DNA of 64,000 nucleotides from Streptomyces zagrosensis (GTDB taxonomy: Bacteria; Actinomycetota; Actinomycetes; Streptomycetales; Streptomycetaceae), in the NCBI RefSeq assembly GCF_014203645.1, contig NZ_JACHJL010000005.1:393275-457274 (forward strand). The letters are read 5' to 3'. The position numbers were made by a program, and so were the translations under genes. The notes under the pieces are model-generated. The model was not told the DNA's origin. It saw only the letters and a program-made list of their open reading frames with translations, and did not search any database. Shown one piece after another: positions 16,901 through 24,977 of this stretch; the first letter of the stretch is position 1; every line of letters begins with the position of its first letter.

Positions 16901-19900
16901 AGGCTGCGGTGTCCGCGACGGCCGGAGCGTCCACGCCCGGCTGCGCAGCGGGAGCCGCTGCCTGCCCCGCAGGCGCCACGGTCCGTACCGCGGTGGCCGC
17001 GGCCGGCTGGTCCTGCGCGACAGCCTGGGCACCCCCGGGCGCGGGCGGCGCGGCCTTCGGCGCAGCCACCTTCCCCTCGCTGGGCGCGTTCTGCGAGCCC
17101 TTGGCCCCGGTCGTCGGAGCGTCCGCCGTTGCGGGCGCAGCGGCCATGGCCACCTTGCCGCCCGTCGCACGCGTGGCAGTCGGGCCGCCCTTGCCTGGCT
17201 TACGGCCATCGCCCACCGGGCCGGACGCGGCCGGACGCGCCGCCGGTACGGCCGAGCCGTTTTGGCCCGCGCTCGTCTCGCCAGCGCTCCCAGCTGCGGC
17301 CGTTACCTCGGCAGCCTGTTCACCCGTGGCCGCGTCGCCGGCACTGTGCACAGCGCTCTCAGCAGGAACATTCGGCGCGGCGCTCGCGTCCGCAACGCCT
17401 CGACCCGCGGTCACCTCCGCGGCGTTCTGGGCAGCGCCCGGCTCGGTGGCCTCGGCGGAGGTGGCCTGCGGCTGACCCACGGTCGTGGCGGGACTGGCTT
17501 CGGGCTGCCGCTCGGCTGCCTGCGGCTGTCGCTCGGCAGCGGACGGCACGCTCTCGGCCGGTGCGCCCGCGGCCGGTTGGTCCTGCGCCGGTGCCACGGG
17601 TACGGGAGGCGTCTCGGCGGTGGGCTTCGCCGGCGCAGCGGCGGGCTTGGCTCCCGTAGCGGTCCGTCGAGGCTTCGCCACGATAGACCGGCCCTTCACC
17701 ACGGGCCGCGCCGCCGGCACGGCCTTGACCAGTACCGGGGGCGCCTCCTGCTGCTGCCCGAGTTCCCCGGGCTTCGCTGACGCTGCGTCGGCGCCCTGCA
17801 CATCGGCGGTGCCCTCAGCGGCCTGGACCGGCGCCGGGCCCGCGGGCGCGGCGCCATTGGCGACGGCTGCCGTCGCGTCGGAGGGTGCGCTGTGCTCGGA
17901 CTGGGGTGCGTTCTCGGCAGGCAGTGGTGCGTCCTGTTCGGGCTGAGCGGGCTGAGCGGCTGGGGTTGGTCCAGGCTGGGCGGCGGTCGCCTGGCCTACG
18001 GCCGGGTCGGCGGCGGTTTCACCAGGCGTTGCGGCCTGCTGCGCCGGGGCGCTTGGGCCCGCCGAAACGACCGCTTCCGCCGAAACGACCCCGTCCGCCG
18101 GGGTGATCTCTTCCGCCGGGGCGGCCGAGGGCGCGCCGGCTGCCTGGCTGTTGGTGGCCATCGGCTGCGGAGCAGCGCCGGCCTCGCCGGGCGCCGCATC
18201 AGCGGGAGCGTCCGGTTCGGCGGCTGATGACTCGGCGGTGGTCGGCTGAGCGGCGGCCGGCTCGGCGGGGGCAGGCTGCCGTACGGGCCCTGTGGGGCTG
18301 TGTACGGCCGGCGAGTTAGCGGGCGTCGGCTGCGCGCCGGTAGTGGCTCGCGTTACGCCGCCCGTACCCGCATCGGCGTGGCCATCGGTATCCAGGGGCG
18401 CGCCCGGCCCGGCGGCAGCGGCGTCGGCGCGTACCTGAGTGGCGGGGTCGGCGGGCGCCGCGGTTGCGGCGGCAGCCTCGGCAGCGGCCTGTGGCTCTGT
18501 GGTCGGTGATGGTTCCGCGGGGGCCTGGGGCTCGGCGGCGATTGGCTGGCCCGCAGGGGTCTTCACGACCTTGCGCCGCCTCCCCGTACCCGAGGGCACG
18601 TCGCTGGCGTCAACCGGGCCAGCCACGGTCTCGACCGTGGCCGCACGCCGCGGCCTGCGCCGGCTCCCGGTCGCCCCACCCGACTGTTCCTCTGGTCCAA
18701 AAACCGCCTCGTCGCCCACGGCCGCCTGCGGCGCGCCGGTGGGCTGAACCTCGGATTGACCGGTGGCCGCCTGGGCGGTGACCGGCTGAGCGGTGACCGG
18801 CTGGGCCGCATCGGCGCTCGGGGCTGCGGGCGTCGCCAAGGCGTCAGCATCCGAGGTCTCTTCAGCAGGGGTCGCGCCGTCCTCGGGAGTGTTCTCCGTC
18901 TTCGGTGGCGGGGTGGCAGCGGCGGCCTGCGGCTGAGCTGCCGCGTCGGCGGCCTTCGCGGGCCCGTCCGTCGTCCGCTCACTCGGCATGGCGGCCGGTG
19001 CGGGTGACGACGCCGATACGGGTGCTGCTGCCGATACGGGTGCGGTCGCCGGTACGGGTGACGAAGCGGCAGCGGCGGGCTGCTGTGGGGTCGCGGTGCC
19101 ATCGGCGACTATCGCGACGCCGGGAGCCGGTTCGAGCGGGGCCGCTGGGCCTTGGGCCTGCCGCGGCTGGCTGGCGGCCTGTTGCCAGGTAGCGCCGCCG
19201 TCCAGTGCTACGGGCTGCGCAGCGGACGCCGGCTGAGTCGGTGACGGTGCCTGCGTCGCGCCGGCGGTTGCTGGCGGTTGCGCTCCGGTCGCCTGCGCCG
19301 GTACGAAAACGGCAGCCCCGCCCGGCCCCCGGGCAGGGGTCGGCTCCGTGGTGGCGGCCTCCTCCGGCTGCGTACCCTGCGCGGCCTCCACCTCGGCGGC
19401 TTCTGTCACCGGCGAGCCACCGGTCGGCCCGGCGCTCTGCGCTGTGACGGGTGCTTCAACGGTCATGGGCTCATGCGCCACGGCGGGTTGCCCGGCCGCA
19501 TCGGCGGTGCCGCCGCCGGGGGTGGGCTGCGCCACCGGGCCCGCCACCGGGCCCGCCACCGGGCCAGCGACCGGCGGCCTGCCCACGACGCGCGGCGCCT
19601 CGTACCGCGGCGGCTTGGGCCGGCTCTGCGCGGGCAACGGCTGCGCCTGGGGCGGCGTGGCTCGCCCCGTCTGCTGCGCGCCAGCAGCCTGCGGGCGGGC
19701 GACCGTTTCTGCTGGGGCATCGGTGCCTGGCTGGGGCTGCGGGTGCCAGGGCGCGGAGAGCTGGGGCCCGGCCACGGCTGCGGGGTGACCAGCGGGCAGT
19801 ACGGAACCATCGCTGATGCCTGCGACGCCCGCGACATCGAGGTATTCGGGCCCGCTCGCGATCGGCTCTGCCGTCCGCAATGGCCCCGGCTCCGCTGCGG

Positions 19901-20711
19901 CAGCCGAGCTGGTCGGCGCCCGGCCCGGGGTCTGTGGGCCCGCGTTCGATGCGGGGCCCACGGGGGCGCCCGCAGCCGGGCCCCGGTCGGCGAGTGACCG
20001 TACGATGCCGCCGGTCTGTTCCACAACCGGCGGGCCCATGTGGAGGGGGCGCCGCACGGGCCCGGCCTGGCCGGCAGCGACCGGCTCTGCCGAAGGCGCC
20101 GGCTGCCCCTGCGAGGCTGGCTGTTCCTGCGGGGCGGGTTGGGCGGGGGGCAACGGCTGTGCGGGCGCGGCGCGCTGCGGGCCGCGCACCTCGCCGTACT
20201 CGACCGAGCCGGTATGCCGGCCGCCGTCCTCGTGCGCACCGTGGAACCGCGCGTCGTGCGGCTCCCCCTCATTGTCAGGCAAGCCAGGCGAGCCAGGCGA
20301 GCCAGACGCGCCGGGCATGTGCGTACCACTCATCCGTGCATCGCTCATCTCCGTGCCCGGTGCCTGCTGCGTCGTGGGCGTCGGCGCGCCCGCGACCTGC
20401 TGTGCGGGCCCCGTTGGCCCAGTGGGGGGCTGGGCCTGGCGATAGCGCGGCTGTTGTTCCATCCAGGCCCCTTGCGCACCAGGCATCAGGAGCAGATCAT
20501 CGTCCTCACCGTGCTCCCCCTGATCCGGTTGCTCGTCGTGCTCGTCGGCGTGGAAGGAGTAGGCCACGGCCGTCTGTCGGCCCAACTGTGCCGGCTGATT
20601 GCCTGGCGCGGAGTCGGCAGGGGCGTGAGCGTCCGCTGAGCGCGGTCGTCCGGGCTGTCCGCCTGCGTTCCCCGACAGTCCCTCACCTGGGATCTCGCCG
20701 GTGTCAGTCAT
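13914..20711 (-). CDS. cobT: giant BluB-CobT fusion with ~1,690-residue low-complexity N-terminus
   Basis: One unbroken frame of 2,265 residues. About 1695-1910 is a BluB-type nitroreductase (RRDIRNGFRTDPIP, TAPSVGHSQPWDFVVI, YSSALAVENLWLAARAEGLG), the flavoenzyme that cuts FMN to 5,6-dimethylbenzimidazole. About 1924-2265 is CobT, nicotinate-nucleotide:dimethylbenzimidazole phosphoribosyltransferase (IFAGDHGVHAQGVTAWPQEV, FLGGGAVCNAFA, GEMGIANTTASAAL, GGLEHAALVGF, catalytic Glu region LRLGEGTGALLALP). The fused pair makes and activates the lower ligand of B12. The first 1,690 residues are Ala/Pro/Gln/Thr/Glu-rich and probably disordered. ATG 20711 has GAGGGG upstream. Streptomyces homologues are known with long N-termini; this one is extreme. 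Confidence 0.9.
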   Translation of the reverse strand: MTDTGEIPGEGLSGNAGGQPGRPRSADAHAPADSAPGNQPAQLGRQTAVAYSFHADEHDEQPDQGEHGEDDDLLLMPGAQGAWMEQQPRYRQAQPPTGPTGPAQQVAGAPTPTTQQAPGTEMSDARMSGTHMPGASGSPGSPGLPDNEGEPHDARFHGAHEDGGRHTGSVEYGEVRGPQRAAPAQPLPPAQPAPQEQPASQGQPAPSAEPVAAGQAGPVRRPLHMGPPVVEQTGGIVRSLADRGPAAGAPVGPASNAGPQTPGRAPTSSAAAAEPGPLRTAEPIASGPEYLDVAGVAGISDGSVLPAGHPAAVAGPQLSAPWHPQPQPGTDAPAETVARPQAAGAQQTGRATPPQAQPLPAQSRPKPPRYEAPRVVGRPPVAGPVAGPVAGPVAQPTPGGGTADAAGQPAVAHEPMTVEAPVTAQSAGPTGGSPVTEAAEVEAAQGTQPEEAATTEPTPARGPGGAAVFVPAQATGAQPPATAGATQAPSPTQPASAAQPVALDGGATWQQAASQPRQAQGPAAPLEPAPGVAIVADGTATPQQPAAAASSPVPATAPVSAAAPVSASSPAPAAMPSERTTDGPAKAADAAAQPQAAAATPPPKTENTPEDGATPAEETSDADALATPAAPSADAAQPVTAQPVTAQAATGQSEVQPTGAPQAAVGDEAVFGPEEQSGGATGSRRRPRRAATVETVAGPVDASDVPSGTGRRRKVVKTPAGQPIAAEPQAPAEPSPTTEPQAAAEAAAATAAPADPATQVRADAAAAGPGAPLDTDGHADAGTGGVTRATTGAQPTPANSPAVHSPTGPVRQPAPAEPAAAQPTTAESSAAEPDAPADAAPGEAGAAPQPMATNSQAAGAPSAAPAEEITPADGVVSAEAVVSAGPSAPAQQAATPGETAADPAVGQATAAQPGPTPAAQPAQPEQDAPLPAENAPQSEHSAPSDATAAVANGAAPAGPAPVQAAEGTADVQGADAASAKPGELGQQQEAPPVLVKAVPAARPVVKGRSIVAKPRRTATGAKPAAAPAKPTAETPPVPVAPAQDQPAAGAPAESVPSAAERQPQAAERQPEASPATTVGQPQATSAEATEPGAAQNAAEVTAGRGVADASAAPNVPAESAVHSAGDAATGEQAAEVTAAAGSAGETSAGQNGSAVPAARPAASGPVGDGRKPGKGGPTATRATGGKVAMAAAPATADAPTTGAKGSQNAPSEGKVAAPKAAPPAPGGAQAVAQDQPAAATAVRTVAPAGQAAAPAAQPGVDAPAVADTAASGTTAPAHPAGAPEPATSDQATAGVAAGAPAPQPAGQQPSAQSGAQNSAAPSGSDTPAATDGAQAMQAPHTSQPPQTGEGAPNDAQPPAGHQAAGATPAGGSAPAQPRTQGGEQAPTAPQAPGTPQAKESSVAQPAAAPAGPALAAPTAQSTAGTPQTAGTPQMTAAPQESAAAPDSAAAQVTTAPQDIEATGGAHPHPEPVPVPSTDPTPGVDTAPATDTAPATDPTLSPSTPPGQGPMSGAEAAPGAAGAPVAAVQGGIPVARAANAGAAAQAGSPDGTPGAVPVATAPAAPTGPAPVTATGPAPAATTVVAVASTVTAPTAPAPAQSETAQPETAQSAASPAAAAPAPVADGAPAPVGPAVALPHPASDPDAAEELVEQAEGTTELMPAEPVEPAEPVEPVEPIKNDVATGAPPRPAAAGYAEAERAAVHRVMRERRDIRNGFRTDPIPHEVLLRVLEAAHTAPSVGHSQPWDFVVIRSAETRRAMHELAVRQRDAYAKSLPKARAKQFKELKIEAILDTPVNIVVTADPTRGGRHTLGRHTQPQMAPYSSALAVENLWLAARAEGLGVGWVSFFDEREMVRALGLPEHLEIVAYLCVGYVDEFPAEPELMQAGWSKRRPLSWVVHEETYGRRALPGEQPHDLLQETLRGIRPLDAKALGEAWERQKRMTKPSGALGMLEIISAQLCGLSRKCPPPIPEPAAVAIFAGDHGVHAQGVTAWPQEVTAQMVANFLGGGAVCNAFANQVGAEVCVVDVGVASELPNSPGLLPRKVRPGTADFTTGPAMSREEVLRAIEVGIETARDLVAAGNKALLTGEMGIANTTASAALIAVYTDSDPAEITGRGTGINDETLARKVDVVRRAIELHQPDPTDPIGVLSAVGGLEHAALVGFLLGGASLRTPVILDGVSAGAAALVARAIAPEALAACIAGHRSAEPGHVAALTKLGLRPLVDLDLRLGEGTGALLALPVVQSAARAMNEVATFDAAGVTEKN

Positions 20712-20921
20712 GCGTACCCCTCGCCCATCGCTAGTGCTTCTCCCAACCGCTTTCAAGCAAGAACGAGCGTCCGTCCTGTGCGGCACGTGGCGCGTCCCCC
20801 GCCCACGTCGCACCGCAGGCCCCGGAAGGGGGTTGCGCCCGGGTCATTGACGAGACAGCGTCACCTACCGGGCGGCGGTACAACGATCTGCCAGCCTACC
20901 CCCGGGGCTGCTTCGCGGGGG

Positions 20922-22154
20922 TCATGGGTGGGGTCGGTGTCCGCAGAGCAAGAAGGCCACCGCGCGGTCGCGTTCCGACCAGGCGCGTGCGTCTATTTCC
21001 ATGGCCTGCATCATGACGCATTCCACGCCGTAACCGCCGTCCGAGAGCGCCCGGCTGACGGCTTCTGCCTGGTCACGCGTGGCGGCGTGGGTGACGATGC
21101 GCTCCGGGCGGCGGGCCGCGCAGGCGGTGACGACCGCCGCTCCCCCACCGCCGATGCGGACCACATCCGGCTCCGGCAGGTCTTCGAGCACCTGTGGCGC
21201 CCGGCCGTGCACCACCTGAAGTTGCACCTGAAAACGTCGGGCGACGGCGGCAATCCGGCCGCAGGTGTCCGCATCCTGGTCAACGGCGATGACCGCGGCG
21301 CCGAACCGGGCCGCCTCGATGCCAGCGGCACCACTGCCCGCGCCGATGTCCCAGACCAGGTCGCCCACGCGCGGACCCAGTCGGGCGAGTTGAGCGGCGC
21401 GCAACCAGGTGGCCTCACCCTCACCGCGGTCGGTGGTGGCTCCGTAGGCGGAGCCGGGCAGCGCCCAGCCGCGGATGGCGGGCGGGTAACCGGGATCGCG
21501 GCCGGCGATCCAGCCTCCCCCCTGCGCGCCGGTGGGCGCGGTCACGGGGGCCGAGCCGCCGATGACGATGACGACGTTGGGATCGCGCCAGGTGTGGTCG
21601 GCGACCTTGTCGGAGGTGAGGACGGTTGTCTGTTCCTGCTCGGTGCCGAGCGCCTCGCAGATGACGAACGTACGGTGCACGGGGCCGAGCAGCAGGGCGA
21701 GTTCGGCGGGCCCGGCGCCGGGCGAGGTGAGGACGGCGACTTTGGGGTGGGCCCGGCAGACGTTCACCGCGCGGCGCAGGTCACGACTGTGCGCGCTGAC
21801 GACCTGGGCGTCGTCCCAGGGCATGCCGGCGCGGGCAAAGGCGGCGGCGACGGCCGAGACGGCGGGCACCACCTCAACCTCAAGGCCGTGTTCGGGCACG
21901 CGCAACGCCCGTACGACGCCGAAGAAGCCGGGATCGCCGTCCGCGAACACCACGGCCGAGCCTCGGTGCTGGGCAATGCGGCGGGCGGCGAGATCGACGC
22001 TGCCGAGCCGAATGCGTTCGGCGCCGGGTGGCACTCCCGGCAGCGCCAGATGGTGCGCGGCGCCCGCAACCAGGGTGGCGGCGCCCACGGCGGAGCGGGC
22101 CGCGTCCGTCAGGGGGGAGCCATCCCATCCGATCACCGTGACGCGGTCGGCCAT
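20922..22154 (-). CDS. cobL: precorrin-6Y C5,15-methyltransferase (decarboxylating)
   Basis: A 410-residue two-domain methylase of the CobL/CbiET type. The N-terminal half (1-210) is a precorrin methylase (VTVIGWDGSPLTDAA, VVFADGDPGFFGVVRAL, VVPAVSAVAAAFARAGMPW). The C-terminal half (about 265-410) is a CbiT-like SAM methylase (VGDLVWDIGAGSGAAGIEAA, VIAVDQDADTCGRI). Together they methylate C5 and C15 and decarboxylate the C12 acetate during corrin synthesis. ATG 22154 was chosen because upstream sequence is unlike the family. It lies on the same strand as the BluB-CobT and SUMT genes, about 210 bases apart, so one regulon is likely; I found no cobalamin riboswitch. Confidence 0.92.
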   Translation of the reverse strand: MADRVTVIGWDGSPLTDAARSAVGAATLVAGAAHHLALPGVPPGAERIRLGSVDLAARRIAQHRGSAVVFADGDPGFFGVVRALRVPEHGLEVEVVPAVSAVAAAFARAGMPWDDAQVVSAHSRDLRRAVNVCRAHPKVAVLTSPGAGPAELALLLGPVHRTFVICEALGTEQEQTTVLTSDKVADHTWRDPNVVIVIGGSAPVTAPTGAQGGGWIAGRDPGYPPAIRGWALPGSAYGATTDRGEGEATWLRAAQLARLGPRVGDLVWDIGAGSGAAGIEAARFGAAVIAVDQDADTCGRIAAVARRFQVQLQVVHGRAPQVLEDLPEPDVVRIGGGGAAVVTACAARRPERIVTHAATRDQAEAVSRALSDGGYGVECVMMQAMEIDARAWSERDRAVAFLLCGHRPHP

Positions 22155-22362
22155 CTGTGTCAGTCTCCTGGGCTGTGATCGCGGGTCCCCACAGGGGATG
22201 GGGCAAAGCAGTCGGGCGGGAGCGGAACGGCACGGAGGAGAGTCGAGACAAGCGAGGAAAGCGAGGAAAGAAAAGACGGGCCGCATGAGCGGGCCAGGAG
22301 GGCCTGGTGTGCGGGGCCCGGTGAGCGTACCCCGACTGGTCCAGACCGGTGGCGTTGGCTGC

Positions 22363-23001
22363 TCAGCGCCAACTGGGCAGTGCGGCGTAGCCGGAATCGT
22401 CGGTGAGCTGCCCGGGGCTGCCGTCGAAGTCCTCGGGCAGCAGGCTCCACACAAGGAGATCGGTGCGGATGTCGGCCCAGCCGCCGTCTTCCGTACGCGA
22501 GCGCGCTATCCACGCGTTGCGCAGTACGCCCTCGCTGATGCAGCCGACCTTCTGGGCGACCTGCTGGGCGGCGGTGTTGTCGGCGGCGGTGCGCAGTTCG
22601 AGGCGCTCGAACTGCTGGTCGCGAAAGAGCCAGTCGGCGACGGCGAGTACGGCTTCGCTGGCGTACCCCTCTCCCCTGGCCCAGGGCGCGGTGGCGTAGG
22701 CGACCTCGGTGGACAGCGTGCGCCAGTCGGTGTGGACGAGGGTGACGATGCCAACCAGGCGCTGGGTGAGGAACTCGGCGACCGCGAAGACGATCCCGCG
22801 TCCCTGTGCGCGTTCGGTGGGCGCCCGTCTGGTGACCCAGTCCCGGGCTTGGTCCGCACTGTAGGGGTGGGTCACGGAGGTCCAGGCAACGATCTGCTCG
22901 TCATTCATCATCTCGGTCAGCGGGGGGACGTCGGCAGGCTCCAAGGGGCGCAGCTCCAGCCGGTCCGTACTGATGGATACGTCCGGAAAGGTGCGTGTCA
23001 T
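22363..23001 (-). CDS. RimJ/RimL-like GNAT acetyltransferase
   Basis: A 212-residue GNAT of the ribosomal-protein N-acetyltransferase type. It starts with TDRLELRPLEPADVPPL and carries the acetyl-CoA segment VAYATAPWARGEGYASEAV, then LRTAADNTAAQQVAQKVGCISEGVLRN, the usual RimJ/RimL end. Substrate unknown: N-terminal or small-molecule amines. ATG 23001 is preceded by GGAGC; a GTG about 11 codons upstream is a possible alternative. Single gene between cobL and metQ. Confidence 0.88.
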   Translation of the reverse strand: MTRTFPDVSISTDRLELRPLEPADVPPLTEMMNDEQIVAWTSVTHPYSADQARDWVTRRAPTERAQGRGIVFAVAEFLTQRLVGIVTLVHTDWRTLSTEVAYATAPWARGEGYASEAVLAVADWLFRDQQFERLELRTAADNTAAQQVAQKVGCISEGVLRNAWIARSRTEDGGWADIRTDLLVWSLLPEDFDGSPGQLTDDSGYAALPSWR

Positions 23002-23090
23002 GCGCTGCTCCAACGCGGAGAGATGTACGTGCCCGGGGCTGTCTGAGTGCACAAGCATGCAGCATGCGCCCGTGAATGTGCCATGTACGA

Positions 23091-23125
23091 CGGCCCCGCG
23101 CACGCCCAGGGGGTGCGCGGGGCCG
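23091..23125 (-). terminator. terminator downstream of metQ
   Basis: A 13-bp perfect hairpin (CGGCCCCGCGCAC / GTGCGCGGGGCCG) with a 9-base loop lies 19 bases after the metQ stop. It lacks a T-run, as is common in high-GC hosts. Confidence 0.8.
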
Positions 23126-23144
23126 TAGTGGCGGTTGCCGCGGG

Positions 23145-23990
23145 TCAGCTCTGCGGGGCTCCGAACGCAGGGATGACGGCGCCTTGGTACTTGTCCTCGA
23201 TGAACTTCTTGACCTCGGGCGAGTTAAGGAGCTTGGCCAGCTTCTTCACGCGCGGGTCATTCTCCTTGCCCTTCTTGACGGCGAGGAAGTTGGCGTACGG
23301 ATTGTCCTTGGCCTCTTCCAGGGCGAGCGCGTCCGTGGCGGGCTTGAGCTTGGCGCCGATGGCGAAGTTGCCGTTGATGATCGCGGCCGTTACATCCTTC
23401 AGGCGGGCCGGGATCTGCGGGGCCTCAAGCTCCTTGAAGTCCAGGCCCTTCTTGTCCTTGACGTCCTTGAGGGTGGCCCCGCTGCCGACGCCGGGCTTCA
23501 GCTCGATCAGGCCGTGGTCGGCGAGCAGCTTGAGCGCGCGTCCCTCGTTGGTGACGTCGTTGGGCAGCGCGATCGAGTCGCCGGGGCCCAGTTCGGCGAG
23601 CTTTTTGACCTTCTTGGAGTAGAGGCCGAGCGGCTCGATCTGGACGTTGACGACCGGCACGATGTGGGTCTTGTTCTTCTGGTTGAACTCGTCCAGGAAG
23701 GGCTTGTGCTGGAAGAAGTTCGCGCCCACCTCACCGTTCTCGGTGGCGGTGTTGGGGAGGTTGTAGTCGTTGAACTCCTTCACCTTCAGCTTCAAACCTG
23801 CCTTCTTCGCCAGCTTGTCCTTGACGAACTTCAGGATGTCGCCGTGCGGTGTGGGGCTGGCGGCGACGAGGAGCGCGGAGTCCTTGTCGTCCCCGTCGTC
23901 GGAGTCGGAGGGCGCGCTGCACGCGCTGAGGGCGAGGGCCGCCGCGACAGCGACCGCCGCACTGGCGGTGAACTTGGTGGACTTGCGCAC
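23145..23990 (-). CDS. metQ: methionine-binding lipoprotein
   Basis: A 281-residue NlpA/MetQ-family lipoprotein. A lipoprotein signal (1-24) ends in the lipobox LSAC with Cys24. The mature part has LLVAASPTPHGDILKFVKD, FNDYNLPNTA, GEVGANFFQHKPFLDEFN, EPLGLYSKKVK and IALPNDVTNEGRAL, all family landmarks. It binds methionine outside the membrane for MetNI. Last gene of metN-metI-metQ on the minus strand, 192 bases after metI in a gap full of short AT-rich repeats. It is markedly Lys-rich and less GC-biased than its neighbours. Confidence 0.95.
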   Translation of the reverse strand: MRKSTKFTASAAVAVAAALALSACSAPSDSDDGDDKDSALLVAASPTPHGDILKFVKDKLAKKAGLKLKVKEFNDYNLPNTATENGEVGANFFQHKPFLDEFNQKNKTHIVPVVNVQIEPLGLYSKKVKKLAELGPGDSIALPNDVTNEGRALKLLADHGLIELKPGVGSGATLKDVKDKKGLDFKELEAPQIPARLKDVTAAIINGNFAIGAKLKPATDALALEEAKDNPYANFLAVKKGKENDPRVKKLAKLLNSPEVKKFIEDKYQGAVIPAFGAPQS

Positions 23991-24003
23991 GAAGAGTGCC
24001 TCT

Positions 24004-24096
24004 TTCTTGATGTTCTTGAAGTTCTTGATGTTCTTGACGCTCTTGATGCTTATGCGTCTTTTTACGTTTTTACGTTTTTACGCTTTGACGTTCTTG
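24004..24096. repeat. AT-rich tandem repeats in metI-metQ gap
   Basis: Two adjoining arrays: about five degenerate 9-base units (TTCTTGATG/TTCTTGACG, 24004-24048) and three 8-base units TTTTTACG (24058-24082). It is the most AT-rich stretch in the window. On the transcribed strand it becomes A-rich (AAGAACATC, CGTAAAAA), directly in front of metQ, so it may set mRNA accessibility or stability. Confidence 0.75.
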
Positions 24097-24182
24097 TGGA
24101 CTCGCTGCCCCGCGTACGACGCCCGGCAAAGGGTCCGAGCTGATGAGGGCGGTGCGCACTACGGCTCTCAGCCGGTCCGCTG

Positions 24183-24977
24183 TCAGCCGGTCCCCGCGCG
24201 TGCGGATGCGGTGGGCCCGTCGCCGGGCGCCACCTCGGCAGCGGGCCGGGGGGCGAGCTCAGCGATGGGCTTGCGGGGCCCGCGCCGCCGCAGCCAGCTG
24301 GAGCCCGCGGGGACGGTGCCGGTGCGGCGGCCGATGATCCGCACCACCACATCGCCGATGAACTGCACGATGGTGACGACGACGACGAGCAGCACGACGG
24401 TGACGAGCATCAGCCGGTCGTCCGAGCGCTGGTAGCCGTTGACGATCGCCAGGTTGCCGAGACCGCCGCCGCCGACCGCGCCCGCCATCGCCGAGTAGCT
24501 GATGAGCGTGATGATGGTGGTGGTCAAGCCCGCGATGAGAGAGGGCAGCGCCTGCGGCAACAGCACCTTGAACACGATGGTCCAGGTGCCGCCACCCATC
24601 GACTGCACGGCCTCCACGAGACCGCCGTCAACCTCGCGTATCGCCGTCTCCACCAGCCGGGCGAAGAACGGAGTAGCGCCGATCGCCAGCGCGACCACCG
24701 CGGCCGTGGGCCCGATGGAGGTGCCGACGACGAAGCGGCTGAAGGGAATGAGCGCGACAATCAGGATGATGAACGGCAGCGAACGGCCGATGTTCACCAC
24801 GGCGCCGACGGTCTTGTTGACGACGATGTTCTGGAGCTGACCGCCTCGATCGGTGAGGACGAGCAGCACGCCGAGCGGCAGCCCGGCCAGCACCGCGTAG
24901 ACGGTGGACCACCACACCATGTACAGGGTGTCAAGGCCGGCCGTGTTCAGCTCGGGCCACATCTCGGACCAGGTCAC
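24183..24977 (-). CDS. metI: methionine ABC transporter permease
   Basis: A 264-residue permease with about five to six membrane segments. It has the MetI signature GRSLPFIILIVALIPFSR, then the EAA-type loop (ETAIREVDGGLVEAVQSMGG...) and YSAMAGAVGGGGLGNLAI. The C-terminal 45 residues form a Pro/Ala/Arg-rich cytoplasmic tail that is longer than in E. coli MetI. The GTG start overlaps the metN stop (GTGA, 24977-24974), so translation is coupled. It forms the channel for methionine and possibly methionine sulfoxide. Confidence 0.94.
   Translation of the reverse strand: MTWSEMWPELNTAGLDTLYMVWWSTVYAVLAGLPLGVLLVLTDRGGQLQNIVVNKTVGAVVNIGRSLPFIILIVALIPFSRFVVGTSIGPTAAVVALAIGATPFFARLVETAIREVDGGLVEAVQSMGGGTWTIVFKVLLPQALPSLIAGLTTTIITLISYSAMAGAVGGGGLGNLAIVNGYQRSDDRLMLVTVVLLVVVVTIVQFIGDVVVRIIGRRTGTVPAGSSWLRRRGPRKPIAELAPRPAAEVAPGDGPTASARAGTG

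Noticed and set aside
20712..20921. Cobalamin riboswitch upstream of the BluB-CobT gene
   Set aside because: I looked for the B12-box core in the 200-base leader on the coding strand and did not find it; a covariance-model search would settle this.
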